64,000 nt of DNA from Calliopsis andreniformis (lineage: Eukaryota; Arthropoda; Insecta; Hymenoptera; Andrenidae). Where the stretch lies: NCBI RefSeq assembly GCF_051401765.1, contig NC_135064.1:25642001-25706000 (forward strand), written 5' to 3'. The position numbers and the translations under genes were made by a program. The notes beneath the pieces are model-generated. The model did not search any database. It saw nothing but the letters and a program-made list of their open reading frames with translations, and was not told the origin of the DNA. Numbering within the stretch: the stretch's first letter is position 1; every line of letters begins with the position of its first letter. Of the stretch, positions 13,301 to 27,000 are shown piece after piece.

Positions 13301-16300
13301 CCTAGAACTCTAAATTAATCCACATGACAAAATATCGTCCATTTTTTAATAATAGTCTCGATTGCCTGTCCTTAATTTTTAATTAAGTGTCTAAGAATTT
13401 GTCCTCCTCCTATCATGTTTAGCATATTTATTAACTCATTATATGAGTAGCATCATCTGCCCTCTCACATTCTGGAATCATCCAGTAGAGGAAAAAGTGT
13501 CACAGAAAAATAAGGATTACCTCGTGCGTGGATTAATTTCGTTACAGTCGAGACAATTTCCAGAAGCCATAGAATTGGTGAGACGACCCAATATTTTCAT
13601 CCACTGAAACTGAAACGAAATTTACAGGAATTCAGTCTTCCTCCGCAGCCCGGAAGCAGAAAGAAGCATAAGGGGTGTTCATCGTATCGCCACGCAGTTG
13701 CACGTGAGCTCGGTTTGCACAATCGGCTGCGTTTTCCTGGAAAGCCGAGGGTCAACAATAGATTCTGGCTACACCCTGCCAGGTAAGGCCATTTTGAATA
13801 CGCATAACGATCACTCATTGTGATCCCTGCTACGGTCCTACGGCGTTCCCTTTGAGGATTCTGGAAAATTGCGGGAACATTACGCGATTCGAACGTTTCC
13901 GCGATCGTTCTTGGGAAGGGAAAAAAGCGAGGAGGCGTTGGGCAAAATCTGACGGAACTTTCTCGTAATGCGGGTGTGCCTTCAAAATATTCTATAGCCT
14001 TTGTACCACTAATTTCCTTTGTCCTCATCTTTTGAGTTTCAACTTTTTTAACATATTTTCCTTCTATTATACATTTTAAGATTTGCATTCACCATTCTGT
14101 ACCTCAGAGCCAGGGTAATCGAAGTCCTTTTCTATCATTTTTCAGGGTAGCCAAAAACCAAATGCGATTACTCGTAACCAGATTCCTAATATTCTAATAA
14201 AACAAAGGAAAAGCAGTAAGATCCTGTAAAAAATTTAATTTTGAAAAAAAATGGTCTTGAATTACAATATTAATAACGCTAAAGAAAACTAAACAAAATT
14301 ACACGTAAAAATATTGACAGAAATCTATTCGTCGTTGACATCTCTAGGTTAAAAAATAAGAAGGGTAGAAAAAATAAAGTCTCTCCTGAGAATCTCAAGC
14401 AAAGATATCAAAATAACTTACCTCCGTTGTCTCGTACAGGCTTAATTAATTACAAAGCAATTAAACAGAGTAAAATCATATTTGCCAGACGACGGGGGTA
14501 GCCCAGGGGTGAAATGGTGATCCATCCCTGTAAGTAAATTTCTTTCTTCCTGTTTTTTCTTTCGCCCGAGCCGCTGCCTCCCTCTGGGCATTACACGTTG
14601 TTCTACCCAGTCGAAGTTTGTTCCGGCAACTTAAGAAGACATCTAGAAACGCTCTTAGGACATCGGAGGATGAGATAGGGTCCGGTTGCCCTGGATACCA
14701 AGTCGAATCCTCTTCCACCGTTTACTTACCCGTTTACTTCCTGCCGAATATGAAAACTTGCGGTATTATTGGTGCACGACCAACCATCCCTGCGTTCCAC
14801 AGAATTCAAACGGGAATACGAGGACGCACTCTCTTCAGATACTCCTGAGCATATAGTGACGGGCATGTAATATTCTCTCGCAAATTTCCAAGAAATGCAA
14901 TCACTTCGATAACTGTTTGAAGACGAAAATTCTTGGAAGTTCTGAAAACTTCAGAGACTTCAGTAATTTTTATATAAGCAGTAGAACTTCGGTTATTCAC
15001 AATGTTATGGGATTCGAAACCTGAAGTACCCTTTTGGAAGCTGTAATTTTATTGTATATATTTGATAGGTTTCGATCGATATTCTATTGTAGGTACTCTT
15101 ATTTCTATTATACCAAATATTCATGATCCTGAATAATAGAAATTGTAAATAATCAAAATTCGGTTAATAAAAATTCTACTGTAAGTGTAGATACTTACTT
15201 TAGAAATCTTGAAAATACTGAAGATCTTGGAATACTGATACCTCGTTTCAAATTTGAATATTTGTATTTTAGACAGAACTAATTTTAACTTAAATTGAAA
15301 CCTTGAGTCCCACCAAATATCCTTCATTTTTAAGAACCCCTAACACTTGGAGATCTCAGCACACTTAAAACTTACAAGCACTACTACTTGCAAAATTCAT
15401 GAACGCCATGCAGTCTAAAAAAATCTTCAAATACTAACCATATCATATTATACATTCAAAGTGACTCAAGGTGCTCGTTATCTCGCGACTGTTCCCATCA
15501 TAATCGATCCTCTCGTCAAGGAAATAGGAAGACACAATTGTTCCTCCCGGAGGACAAACGTCCTCTGTTCGTCGGCATTCATTTCGACAAAAGAGGACTG
15601 AGACAGACGCCGCGCCATTTTCATTACTTCCTTTACGCGCAACCCAGCCACGCTTTCACAGGAGACTCGTGAAGTCCTCTCAGTGGCCTCAAAGGAAAAC
15701 TTCGAAGTTTTTTTCCGCGGTGAACTTTACAGAAGAGGGCAACTACTCGTATATATCAGAAGTGCATCAGTGCTTTAAAATCGGTGAAACCTTCCTTCTG
15801 GCTGGGCCGAGACTTCGCTCGATGGAAATCTTGAGATAGGGATCTGCCTCGAGGGATCGAGGGTCGTGATAACGTCGAGGAACGACGTGATTACGCGGAA
15901 ACGGAATTAGTTGCGAAACAGCCACGGCTGTCAGAGTTTCACGCGTCGATTTTGTCAACTGGATAATATTGAAAGCTGGAAGCCCGTGTCCCATATATGC
16001 TCGAGTGTCGCCTAACGCCGATAAGGATCTGAATAATTAACTTTTAATTAGAACTACACTTTTAAGGGTTGCCCCTTAGATTGCGTTACGCTGAAGGAGT
16101 CTGGTTTTAGAAACTTAGTTAATATTGACAGGAAGATTGACAGGCCATGCGCTCTGAGTGAGTTCTAATCTGATTTTGGTGATCCTTCGGAGGACACCTA
16201 GCTCTCCTTACTCATGAAAATTAGGTCCCATGATAGAATGATAAACGAATTCACAAAATAGCTTGGAAAAAGGTAAAAGAGAAAGCAGAGTAATTACGAA

Positions 16301-19135
16301 AAATTTAAGTATTGGAAGCAGGTAATTAACTGCACTAATTTTTTATGCTACTGATTATTTAATCTTCGACAAGTGTAGTCATGATATTTAAAGAATTATT
16401 TCTAGAGAGTAACCTCGAGTAAAAGCATCCCTGTAAGACTTCCCGTCATGGGGAGCAACTAAATCTCTTCGTTAAGGCAGCGCGCCATAAATTAAAAATA
16501 AATTAAAGTCTTCATTTTCGGAAAACAGGGTAGAGAATAACAGTCCCTCTGCCGAATGCAATTATATCAGCGAGTATAGAGCCTTTCTTCTGAAGAGGGA
16601 ACGCAGGACGGACTTGATAGGAATTTAATGAAAAAATAACAAAGATAATTATACTGGCATAACTGCGGAGGTAAACAGTCGCACCCTCGCAGCTGACGAT
16701 CCAGTTCGGTTACCGTTTTCTTACCTTTAACTGTTCCCTTCCTAGATGTTTTTCCACCGACTGACAATACAGAAAATGTGGATAAAGAAAAAGCATTAAC
16801 TCAAGAAATCCAGTTTCATTAAACCAGGGAATTACATTTCACTAAAATATATCATACGTTATATGTGCGTGTAAGACTTCTATCTAAAAGTGTCGACAAA
16901 AAACGTCATACTCAACCCAAACATTTGTATAACCTAAGCATTCTGAACAACCCTCCCCAGAAGAAAAATGGTACCTGATTCGATCTCCCATGTCAGCGCG
17001 CCGAAAATCGTGCATCTGCTCGATTCACCCCCGAAAAGCATGATCGTTCATCCCGATGACCATGGTTCTGTCGGTCAGTGGGCAACGTACCGTTTTCCTC
17101 TGCACGCTGGTCACCTTCCAAATTTTTCATTGGACCCACTACCCTCTTTTCACGGGCGCAACTGCAGAGGTCAAGGGTTTAACAGCTGCACTGAGAGAAA
17201 GCTTTTACGCTGACCACTCTGCCAAGGGGTAACACGGACAGAACCGTGGAGCAACCCCTGCGTGAACCTACAGCACACGTAAGTTACGCGAAGGGTAACG
17301 TGCGAGCGTGTTTATTACGCCAGCGATGGCGGAACAGCGCCATTTTAGACGCCCACTCATTTTCCCTTCAATCAGGGACGACGTCAAATAATAGTGATTG
17401 TTGGTTCGATTTTTCCTTTCGTATGAAGCCTTGTAATTTGTTCTTGCATTCTATGAAATCGTCTTCCTTATTACGTAATACGTTTGAATGTCTCGATGGA
17501 CAGTTTGCATCGCTGTTGGTACAACCTGGGTAATTGGGATGAGTATAGGAGGCACTAATAAGGGGTGAATTAAAAAGAGACACGCTGGAAAGAATAAATT
17601 ATGGGCTGTGATAAGCTCTGAGGATTTGTAATTTATTCAAATTGTTTATACTGTAGTAGAGGCTGGAAGTAAATGGATTGATTTAGAAAACGCAAATTTT
17701 CTGATCTCATAGCTTTTATTTCCATTTTTTTCAATGCTTCTGCAGCTGAAGATACCTCATCCTTGAGGGGTTAAAAGCAATTAAACTGATCGAAAAATGA
17801 TATTATTAGCGCATGTTACTTTTCTGCTCTTTTCTTTTTAATATTCAATCCTGTTTCTTTGGCACACTGTAATTAGTAACCATGATCGCTTGGAACTATC
17901 CAAACTGTACGCGCCCCCTCGTCTTCGCCTTCACTTGCCCCTGAATGTATAAAGTAAAAAAAGGTCCCTCCCCTCGGAGGCAAACGTGACGACAAGCAGG
18001 GGCATCCCGATGAAAATACCGAGAACGGCTGTGTAGCAACAACAATTGTTTCCCTCCGGCCATCCACATGACATCAATCCGGCAAAAACCACAGAAGAAG
18101 CGCGCCCCGTGTCTCTCACCCTCCTACTTTACACTCTACATATTTTTAACCGGATTTTTTTCGTTTCTTTTTCTGTTGCCTAGCACGAGCCAGCCTGGAA
18201 TAATATATGGAGAGAGCTTAGCGACTAGGCTGAGGAATATTTCAATGGCAGGGAAATGTGAGGTTGTCAAGTGGGGATGTTTAATAAATCAAGGGTGCAA
18301 TTATGGAGTTTAAGTCCTATGGAGACAGCGAATATTGGAATTCAATAGATGGTAAAATATAAAATAAAACGAGTTGGATTTGCAGATGAAGATAAGGGAA
18401 AAACAAAAAATCGACTGTTAAATAATTGAGCACTCAGTACCCTCTACTCTCTTCTTAACGCCACCAGGTCCACACATTTCGGTTCACGAAAACGCATTCC
18501 TGTTTGGGAGACGTGAAACACAAGCAATGGACAACTGTCACGCAAATGCATTGGAACGATCACGTGCGAACCATAAATTGATTCTTGCACCGATTCTCAC
18601 GCGATACCCTATTACTATCGAAAGGACCATGGAGTTGGGGTACGAACCGATGGACAGCCCCAATGGATTCGCTGGGCAATAAATTACGATATATTCATTA
18701 ATCCTTGTGCTCTGTTTAAGGAACCCACACATACAAGCTTCATCCAATTACTTTTTACTACTCATATAAATTGATGTAAAGTTTATATATTTTCATATAA
18801 TGATGTATATTTTCAGTACTACTCGAACCAAGAGTCTACAAATCTTATAAAAACCAAATTTTCTCAAAAAACATTGACGATTGAAATTATGTTTCATAAG
18901 GGTATAAAAGTTCATATGGGGCATTGCATATACTTTCAATGAAAGGCCAATGAAGCCAACATCAAAGTACAGGTATGTATATCTGTCTCTTTTCGTCACC
19001 TCTCTGACGCAAAGAAGTGCGTCATGCACATTACACTCCAGGGAACATAAAAGAGATGAAGCTACATACTTCCCATGTATCTCCATCCTTCCATCTTGAC
19101 TTCAGCACACAGTTTCGATGTCCCATATAGTCTTA
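13301..19135. other. Intergenic stretch
   Basis: No supported gene. The longest open frame (13,597-14,088 minus) has no recognisable domain or splice context. A segment at about 14,094-14,160 is similar to 57,352-57,425 (both contain TCTGTACCT-x-AGAGCCA and later ATTTTTCAGG), suggesting an old dispersed repeat. Confidence 0.45.
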
Positions 19136-19216
19136 TACAGGATGATCAATTTACCTGGAAACCCTCACCCTTCCAACACCCATTAGAAGGTTTTCACTTA
19201 AACTGATCACCCTGTA
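19136..19216. mobile_element. Short TIR element (MITE-like), family 1 copy B
   Basis: An 81 bp element flanked by TA on both sides. The left end is TACAGGATGATCAATTTACC and the reverse complement of the right end is TACAGGGTGATCAGTTTAAG, so the ends are inverted and match the element at 7,298-7,419. TA flanks fit a Tc1/mariner-type target duplication. It is internally shorter than copy A. Confidence 0.7.
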
Positions 19217-19740
19217 TATATGATTCATTCATTCGACAAAATTTCTCTAATATACGAAAGCTACTTTAATTCTCTCTCTTTTTTCTTTTTGTATCACATG
19301 AACGAATAGAATTTTTTAGAGAGCATTAGAGATGTGTTCACACGGAAGGCTTGTGGGAAAATAATTTTTCCAGCATGGAAGCGTGACCTCCGGACATGTT
19401 GATCTTGGGACGCTCTTCGACATTGACCACTTGATCCCTCGACTACCGGACATCCGCTTACACCGAGTCGCTGTAATTTCGGAGGGTGCACATGTAGTTC
19501 GGACAGACAGGAATCGGATTTCTCGGATCTCTCTGTTTTCTTCGAGCACGGCGCGGATCTTCCTGCATGTCGTAATTTGGCACTGAGGACACGTGGTGCA
19601 CGGAGTAACGTGAGAAACTTCTCAAAGGGTCACTCGTGTCCTTGTTACTTGTCACGAGATACAGGCATTAAGATAAAAAAGAAACATCTTATGGTTGTAA
19701 AATGGTATCCATGATGAGGACTATCATAAGCTGGGTCCAT

Positions 19741-19857
19741 ATTACATGTTATAAAAGAAAGTAATGTAAGTTTTTGAAGAATAGAAAAGAGACATGGGTA
19801 TACCATCTCCCTTTTCTATTTTCCAAAAAGTTACATAATTTTGTTATACAACATTAG
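19741..19857. mobile_element. Near-perfect hairpin element, family 2 copy A
   Basis: A palindromic element of about 117 bp with almost no loop. The left arm contains AATGTAAGTTTTTGAAGAAT and the right arm, reverse complemented, contains TATGTAACTTTTTGGAAAAT; the centre is near GGGTATACC. The same palindrome occurs at 27,357-27,686, interrupted by another element. No coding capacity; a transcript would fold into a long hairpin. Confidence 0.65.
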
Positions 19858-20463
19858 TGTAGACTCAGTTATAGAAATATATATATTATGAGAAAATTTT
19901 AATTGAAACTTATTAGAGACAAATACTAGTTCAATACCTACTTTGTTTCTACGCTCTTTACTTTTACAAGTATTTACAGTAGAATCCTTATCAGTTCCAG
20001 AATAAAATGAAATGTAATCAATATATCTTTTTCTACTGAAATTTTTCTTCTGACTGTTCTGTAGTACTGGTTGCGCGGAACAGTTTCTGGACCATGTCCT
20101 GTTTCAATTCCAGCCAGGAAGTCTATCGACTCGGCGGAATGATTGACGACCGAAGGGTTGGCCCTTCATGGCACTTGTGGTCCATAACGCATACTCAACA
20201 CATGATTCCGCTCCTCCCACGTAACCACCTGCGTTACCGAAATAGAATGCCTACGGTCGAAAATTCCCATCGCCATGGTTCTCACCATCCACACTCTAAG
20301 GAGCAACTGTTGAAGCTCAATGTGAGCAGAAAACGCTATCTCGTCAGATGGTGCAGTAACGATGTACTGTAGAAGCATCGACAAGCTCAACCCTTATCAC
20401 ACCAAGGTATACTCGGAGATAAAATACAGATTTCCAGGGATTAGAATTCAGAAAATGAAAAAG

Positions 20464-20908
20464 ACTTGGAAAATTTGTGAATTAAATATTTGAAAATATG
20501 AAGGGTTAAGAAATAGAAGAATATTTAAAGGGAAAGAGGACTTAAAACTCACCCCACCTGGTATGTTAACAGTGACACTAGCTAAACATGAAAACTACTA
20601 TCGAAACTATAAAATTGACATAAAATGTCTCCCCCCACTTGATCTCCCGATTAATTTCTAACCCTGCCCAGGGGTTGGTTAGGTGTACTTGGAAAATTTG
20701 TGAATTAAATATTTGAAAATATGAAGGGTTAAGAAATAGAAGAATATTTAAAGGGAAAAAGGACTTGAAACTCACCCCACCTGGTATGTTAACAGTGACA
20801 CTCGCTAAACATGAAAACTACTATCGAAACTATAAAATTGCCATAAAATGTCTCCCCCCACTTGATCTCCCGATTAATTTCTAACCCTGCCCAGGGGTTG
20901 GTTAGGTG
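20464..20908 (+). repeat. 223 bp tandem duplication (two units)
   Basis: Two head-to-tail units of 223 bp, the first at 20,464-20,686 and the second at 20,687-20,908, are nearly identical. Differences are few, for example GAAAGAGGACTTAAAAC against GAAAAAGGACTTGAAAC, CACTAGC against CACTCGC, and ATTGACAT against ATTGCCAT. Each begins ACTTGGAAAATTTG and ends near GGTTGGTTAGGTG. The high identity suggests a recent duplication, though an assembly artefact at such a unit is possible. Confidence 0.9.
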
Positions 20909-23610
20909 CACGTCGTTGAAAGGATCGAGGTGCGTGCGAAACGCAAGGCCACGACAAGACTCGGCAGAAAATCCTATTTTACACTCCAGTATCGGCACGA
21001 CAAAGGGGTTCCTGGCCGTGGTCGGCCGCAAAATTACGCGAAGTAGAATGGCCAGGCAGCGTCCGTCAGTGGTGGGCTTCTGCCATTAGCCGGGTATTAC
21101 GCTGACAGTAAGAAGCATTAAGGATCGCGACAATCCCTTCTCCTTTTGGCTACTGGAGCGTGGCCAGCGTGGAGGCCAGACACTTAGACACCGTGCAGAG
21201 GGATCAGGAAGGCGTGGAACACGATGGCACAGGAGCACAGTGGACTTGTGCTGGACTTGTTTAGGAAACACGGCTCGCCCTGAAAGCACGGCTCGCCCTC
21301 TTACTACCGGCCCAGCTCATTGTTCTTCCATTATTGACAGCAACCCAGGCGTATACTCCTTACACCTAATCCTTTAATCTCCAGGAAATGGAGCTGTTTG
21401 TAGCAAACAGATCGTAAAGCCGTCATTGTCCACTTTCTCGTAACAGATGCAAAATCGACCTGCCAGACCTGCAGACGACCTCCTTTTCGGCTTTCGTAAC
21501 GTGGACGATCTAATGGACCCTGCGAGCGCATTGCTTGGATCTGCTGCTTCAAATCGAGAAGAAAACAGAGCAGTTCCTTGGGACCTGCGCCTCGGGGATT
21601 TGGTAAAGATTGATGATATGGAAAATGCGTATTACAGTGTACGCTCGGTGTGGTCTGAGGATTCACTGAAGAGTTTATAACGAGGGACAGTTCTAACGTC
21701 CACTGATGATCACGATAGCTGACTTTGATTTTACTAAGAATCTAAGTGTGAGTGACGATACATGCAAATAGAATCTTTTTGCTCTGGGTAATTGCAAGCA
21801 ATAGAAAATATAGTAATGAGTTTATGAACGAGGGAATACTAGACTATTGCAAAGTAATCCAGATTTGACAGTAATACTGTTATTTGTTTGTGAAGGAGGA
21901 ATTAGGATTAAAAAATTGGAGCAAACGTTATAAACTATTTCTAAGGTACCTCAGAACTTTCGTATGAATAGAAAGGAGAGCTGGAATGCAGAGATACCTA
22001 ATCGAGATAACAAATCCACACTTATTGTGGGCGGAAGGAGTTTTGTAACGAAAAGACGCAGTCGCCATTGTTACGTCACTGGGTCGAGTTTCTGCGAATC
22101 CGAGATTGGCCAGAGTTCCGAAAGTAAGACGAGAAGGGTCGGTGGATCGTCAGGTACCCTGGTTTTCCAGAAATTTTCCTTAACCACCTGGGCTAAGTCG
22201 CGCGATACTCATCGTCCAGCGAACTTGCGTCTTTTTGGCCCGACGATCTCTCTTCCTTCCCCTTTCTCTCTTTCTCTCTCTCCAGGACAAAAAGTTCTCA
22301 ATACATAATCGATGCTCGATTCGATGCTTGAGGAGCCGTTCGAAGCGTCGAGCATGGAAGAGAACTTTGTAGCCGTGTGTAACCCTACCTACGATTCGAA
22401 AAGTAACACGATACGCGCGTAACGTTACCGCGTGCGAACCACAACGTGAAGGAAAAGTAGAAACGCGGGTCAATTTGAATCGAAACGGTACGACCGTCTC
22501 GTCGCCTTTTTTTCCGCCTTTTCCCTGGAAAACCTAGTTTTTATCGGTCAGGGAAAAAAGGATCTCCAATACAGAGGCTTGCTGTTGACGTTGATTACGT
22601 TTGACAGCTTCCGCATACGCTCCTTTACATACTTTTTTTCGAGTACAGGACCCAGTTCGACCACTCTGGATTTTTTGCTTCTACATTTTTTCCAGTCTCG
22701 ATGCAAAAAGGAATTCAGAAATTTCTGGCACTGGATGCATGAGTTAGATACAGGTAGCTGAAGTTCTGTAATAAACAATTTTTTTAACGACGTTACAAAA
22801 TGAAGTGTGGTACTAAAAATTGTAGAATTTTTAACAAAGACTATTGGAGCAGAAGGAGCAGAATCTATTATACTTTCAGTATTTAAAATTGAAATCACTT
22901 GCCAGATTTCCTGTTAAATAGGTAGGAATACAGAGGAGTCGAATAATCCACTTTAGCTTATTAATTTGCATTCAAATTATAGCTGAAGAATGACCTGGAG
23001 GTAGCATTTCTATCAGTTCTGAGGAACTTCCGTGCAACTCGTTAATTGCGTATCAGCGATTCCGCGGAGACGCTCGGTTGCTCCACTCAAATTATAAGCT
23101 AGACGCTCCGGGTCGGATTAGACGAGAGGATGGCCGAAAAGTCGTTACCGAGAGTGGTTTCGCAAATTATCGTAGCCACGGAGTGATCGGCGAGCATATG
23201 GCGCGCGTGCCTCGGAAGCGTGTCGAAGATTGCCGGCGTGTGCCCTAAAACGCTTCAGAATGTTTCACCAACCGTGAACGATAGAAACTGAAGCTATCTT
23301 CTTGTCTTCGATCAACGAACCTCCTGTTCGCGTGAATAGATCCACGTCCCTGGAACCTTCCACTCCGAGCAGCCCTCTTAATTCCTGGTGCTTTCAAATA
23401 ATGTCAAAATTCATACTGAATATTTAAAACAGTATACTGATTAGTGATACTAGACATTAAAAAGAAATTTGTGAATTTGTTCTTCTTCGCTTTTTTCATT
23501 TTCTAATTTTTTACTCATTCTAGTATTCAAATTTTCGGGGTTTTCAATTAATGTATTTTAGAGATTTCCAATTTTCATAGAATAGAAATTGACCTACTTT
23601 CAATCCCAAG
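20909..23610. other. Intergenic stretch
   Basis: No supported gene. An open frame at 21,447-21,680 (+) preceded by an AG has protein-like composition but no donor site or family match. The GC-rich pyrimidine run near 22,250-22,285 is simple sequence. Confidence 0.4.
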
Positions 23611-24040
23611 TAGCACGCCATGTCTGGAAGGCGTCTATTTTATGTCCATTTTATGCCTGAACGTTTTACGACATAACTTGGACGTTTTAAGAACATATTC
23701 GACAGCGTACGTCTTAAAAACTTCCGAAATATACGTCCACGAGACGTCTTAACACATTTGGATCCGATGACCCAGTCATTGAGTCATAGAATAGCTCTCC
23801 TCATTAGCCAAGGACACAAATGTTGTCTCGAATGTATTAAAGGCACGCTACATGGACGCCTTAAAAACACCTACTTTCATCTGAACGTCTTACAAACATA
23901 ATTTAGACATCTTTAAGAGATCTTATGAATATCTTTTAAGACGTCCTAAAGACACACTGATTAGTAACATCGAAAATTCCAAAGACGTCTTTTGAACTCT
24001 TTCAAGCCTTTACTATATGTCTGTATTCTAAAACATCTCT
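23611..24040. repeat. Dispersed GACGTCTT-rich repeat, copy B (two partial units)
   Basis: This is similar to 427-650. The first part (23,611-23,760) matches the left half of copy A. The second part (about 23,840-24,040) repeats the motif series again, ending in ACTGATTAGTAACAT and AAGACGTCTTTTG blocks that match ACTGATTTGTAACAT and AGACGTCTTTTGG in copy A. Between them is unrelated sequence, so the locus is two partial copies or one copy with an insertion. Confidence 0.6.
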
Positions 24041-27000
24041 CTGACAACTCAGACAAACTCAAGACAATGACATGAAGTGTAAGACAGCTAAATAACAAAA
24101 CTTAAAAAATCTCCAAAATGTCCAACCAATCGACAAGAATTGATTCCACAAGAATCCCACTAAAACGCATAACGCAATATTCGATCGAGCCGAATCGACT
24201 CGCGATCTTCGACCCACGTCGAAGAGACACTATAAGGGTAGCAGGGGGGCAAATCGAATTGGGATAAGACGAGCTCGCAAATATCCGGCTCCGAGTCCCA
24301 TTGATGTCGCCGGTGGACCCAGGGAATCGGTAATTTCATTTGTAGCCGCGATTCCCGACCGCCCTCCGTGTCCACGGTAGGAGCCTCACGGAAAGGATAG
24401 TCGCGAGGAGTCGCAGGATTTGCAGCGGAAGCCTCCGGCTGATTTTCCGGGCAAACGGAGACGCAGCCCTGTCGGTGACTGAAATCATCGCACGCCTCGT
24501 CGAACCTTCTCCTCTTCCTTTCGCGTATAATGCCGATGTTTGGACACACGGTTAAAAAGGCTTGGACTTTTCCTCCCTTCGGGGACAAATAAACAGTCGT
24601 TTATCTCGTTCGAGGACCAATGCGACCAGTCGACCATTCGCCTTTCCCTTTTCTCCCTTTCGCGAGCGTGCACCTCGGCCAGAGATCGCTCTGCCTCTCG
24701 TTAATCCAATACACAAAACCTTGACAAACGTTTCGGGCCCCTCAAGCTATCGTTTCTAGCGCTCTGGCTTGAAAGTTGGGGAATCTTCCTAGACTGAGGA
24801 GGAATGGAGGAAAATTGTGTTTTAATATCGCGGGGAGATGTTTGAAGAGGGCTGATGTGGGGAGACGTGGGTGAACCTTGACTATACGTTTTCATTAAGA
24901 AGTGATGGGTACAGAGTAAGGGTTGCCTGCTTTGCTCAAATTTTAGCATACTATGGGGCCATTCAGGAACTCTGGTATGTATCCACTTTTGCTCCAATAC
25001 AAGTGATCTCACAGTTTCGAATTCCCAAATCTTGAATTTTGTGTAATATTTCAAATACATTTTTTATAATATCTCTTTTATTAGTTACATTTTGTCTTTG
25101 GATGTTAGAAACTAGTTGTATCGGTTTATTACTGCACATACTCGTTCACTATCTGAATTTTAATGGTATGTCAAATACAAATCCTCGAATGCTGTAATTT
25201 TCAAGCCCACGAAGTCCTTCTACGTATTCATTCGATTCCAATTCAATTTACCCTACAGTAACAAGCCAGGAACGAGAGGATGCTACGGTCAGAAACCTTA
25301 GAACCGAGGGACGCGTGTAATTACATTAATGGAAAATTCGCGGAGCCATGGAGTTTTCGGCGGGCCTTGAAAGGCTGTGCCCTTAACTCACCGAGAAATC
25401 GGGGATCATTAGGTGAACGGTCGGTTCGAGCCAAAAAGGGGCGACGGTTTCTCGCAACTGTCCAGTTGACCCAAATCTTCGGAAAACCGAAAAACTGACG
25501 GGCCGAATGGAATTCCACGCAGATGGCGTCGTTGCGCCACGGTACATACATAAATTTCCCTTTTTCTAGCCCTTGGCTCCTTTTGTTGCCGGGACGGTTC
25601 TCCTTTCTTTCTCCTCCACCCCTGATGCACCACGCTCGAATGCTTTAGACAAAGGGCCCGGACCGCGTTTTACGAAAAAAAGGAGCTGGTAAATGGACAC
25701 GGGACAGCCCCTTCGAGAATGCAATCGCGGTAGCTGTCGTGTCCGTTTACGTTTAACTGCTTACTTACGAATCTCGACCAACCCCTCTCCCGCGAACTGG
25801 ACTCAACACAATGCAAAACCATGCGAAAATTGCGTTGGATGAAAAAATGTTTCAAACGAACGTGGTTATTGAGAGTATGTCCCTCTTTAATATTCTATGC
25901 TTGATCTCAAGCAACTCTCGTATGAAACATTTTTTCGCATAATAAATAATTTACAAGAAAATTCAGGTGATACAGTTGCGTCACTCACCCTGTATATTTC
26001 TACATTTTCAGTAGTATTTTTTCTGCTTTATTCGTTTAATTTAAGTTTTCACCCCTTCTACCATTTAATTCATCAATTGAAGGTTTTACTGTGCGTAAGA
26101 AGATTGCAATTTTTACGTGATTTTTAAATAAATGGGGAGCCCAAAAAATTCTTTACCGACTCATAATGTCACTTTCAAGGTTTTACTACCCTTTCTTGGA
26201 CCCACAGACGATGGCTCGAATTCTTTAGCAATTCACGGTAACCGCGGACCATGATGAGTTTATGAGGGGACGTTTTTTAACCCCGCAGCATGAGCTTTAT
26301 GATATTTTGACTAGGCTCCCACTGACAATAAAAGAGAGATCAGAGGAACAACGAAAAGGCTAGCTTCGTTGCGTCTTCTAGAGTCTTGTGGCCTTCTACT
26401 GATTGTATTCTGTTTTCCAACTCAGTTCCATACTTACTATCCTTTTCTTTTATTAACTCCCTACAATCCTATGTCAAGTAACTCTACACTAAAATTCCTC
26501 TCAAGTACTTTTACATCAAGTCCTATTCGACATTTTTAAATTGACTTAAAATAATAGGTAGTTACTGGCAAAAAAAGGAAATTAAGAATGCAAAGGGTTA
26601 ACCCTTCTGTATTCCTCTCCAAGAGGACGAAACTCACAAATATCAAGAACACTAGTCAAGTCATCAAACCCATCAAACACGTATATCTTCCAAAAGACGA
26701 ATGTCTGCACTAGAACTCGAGCAAAGAATCGAACTTAATGTCCATAGTACGTCTTTCGGGACTCACGCAGGCAGTACGCGATCACAGTGATCTTTCCCAG
26801 CAGCGATCTGTTATGACAAAGGGACAGAAGTGCCTCCCCTGTGGAACCAGCGAGCTACGACGAAGATAAATCGTAAGAAATGCAAATGACGTACTTGGCC
26901 GGTTGAATGAAGCTCCATTACGACGATTTCGGAGGACACCCTTCGACGTGGACAAGAACGAAGGAGAAAAAGGGGCGAGTTAGGAAGGAAGCAACGGAGT

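Noticed and set aside
13597..14088. 163-codon frame, minus strand
   Set aside because: No domain, no splice partner, overlaps a dispersed repeat at its edge; composition looks like translated intergenic DNA.
21447..21680. 77-codon plus-strand frame after an AG
   Set aside because: Protein-like composition but no donor, no neighbouring exon and no family match.
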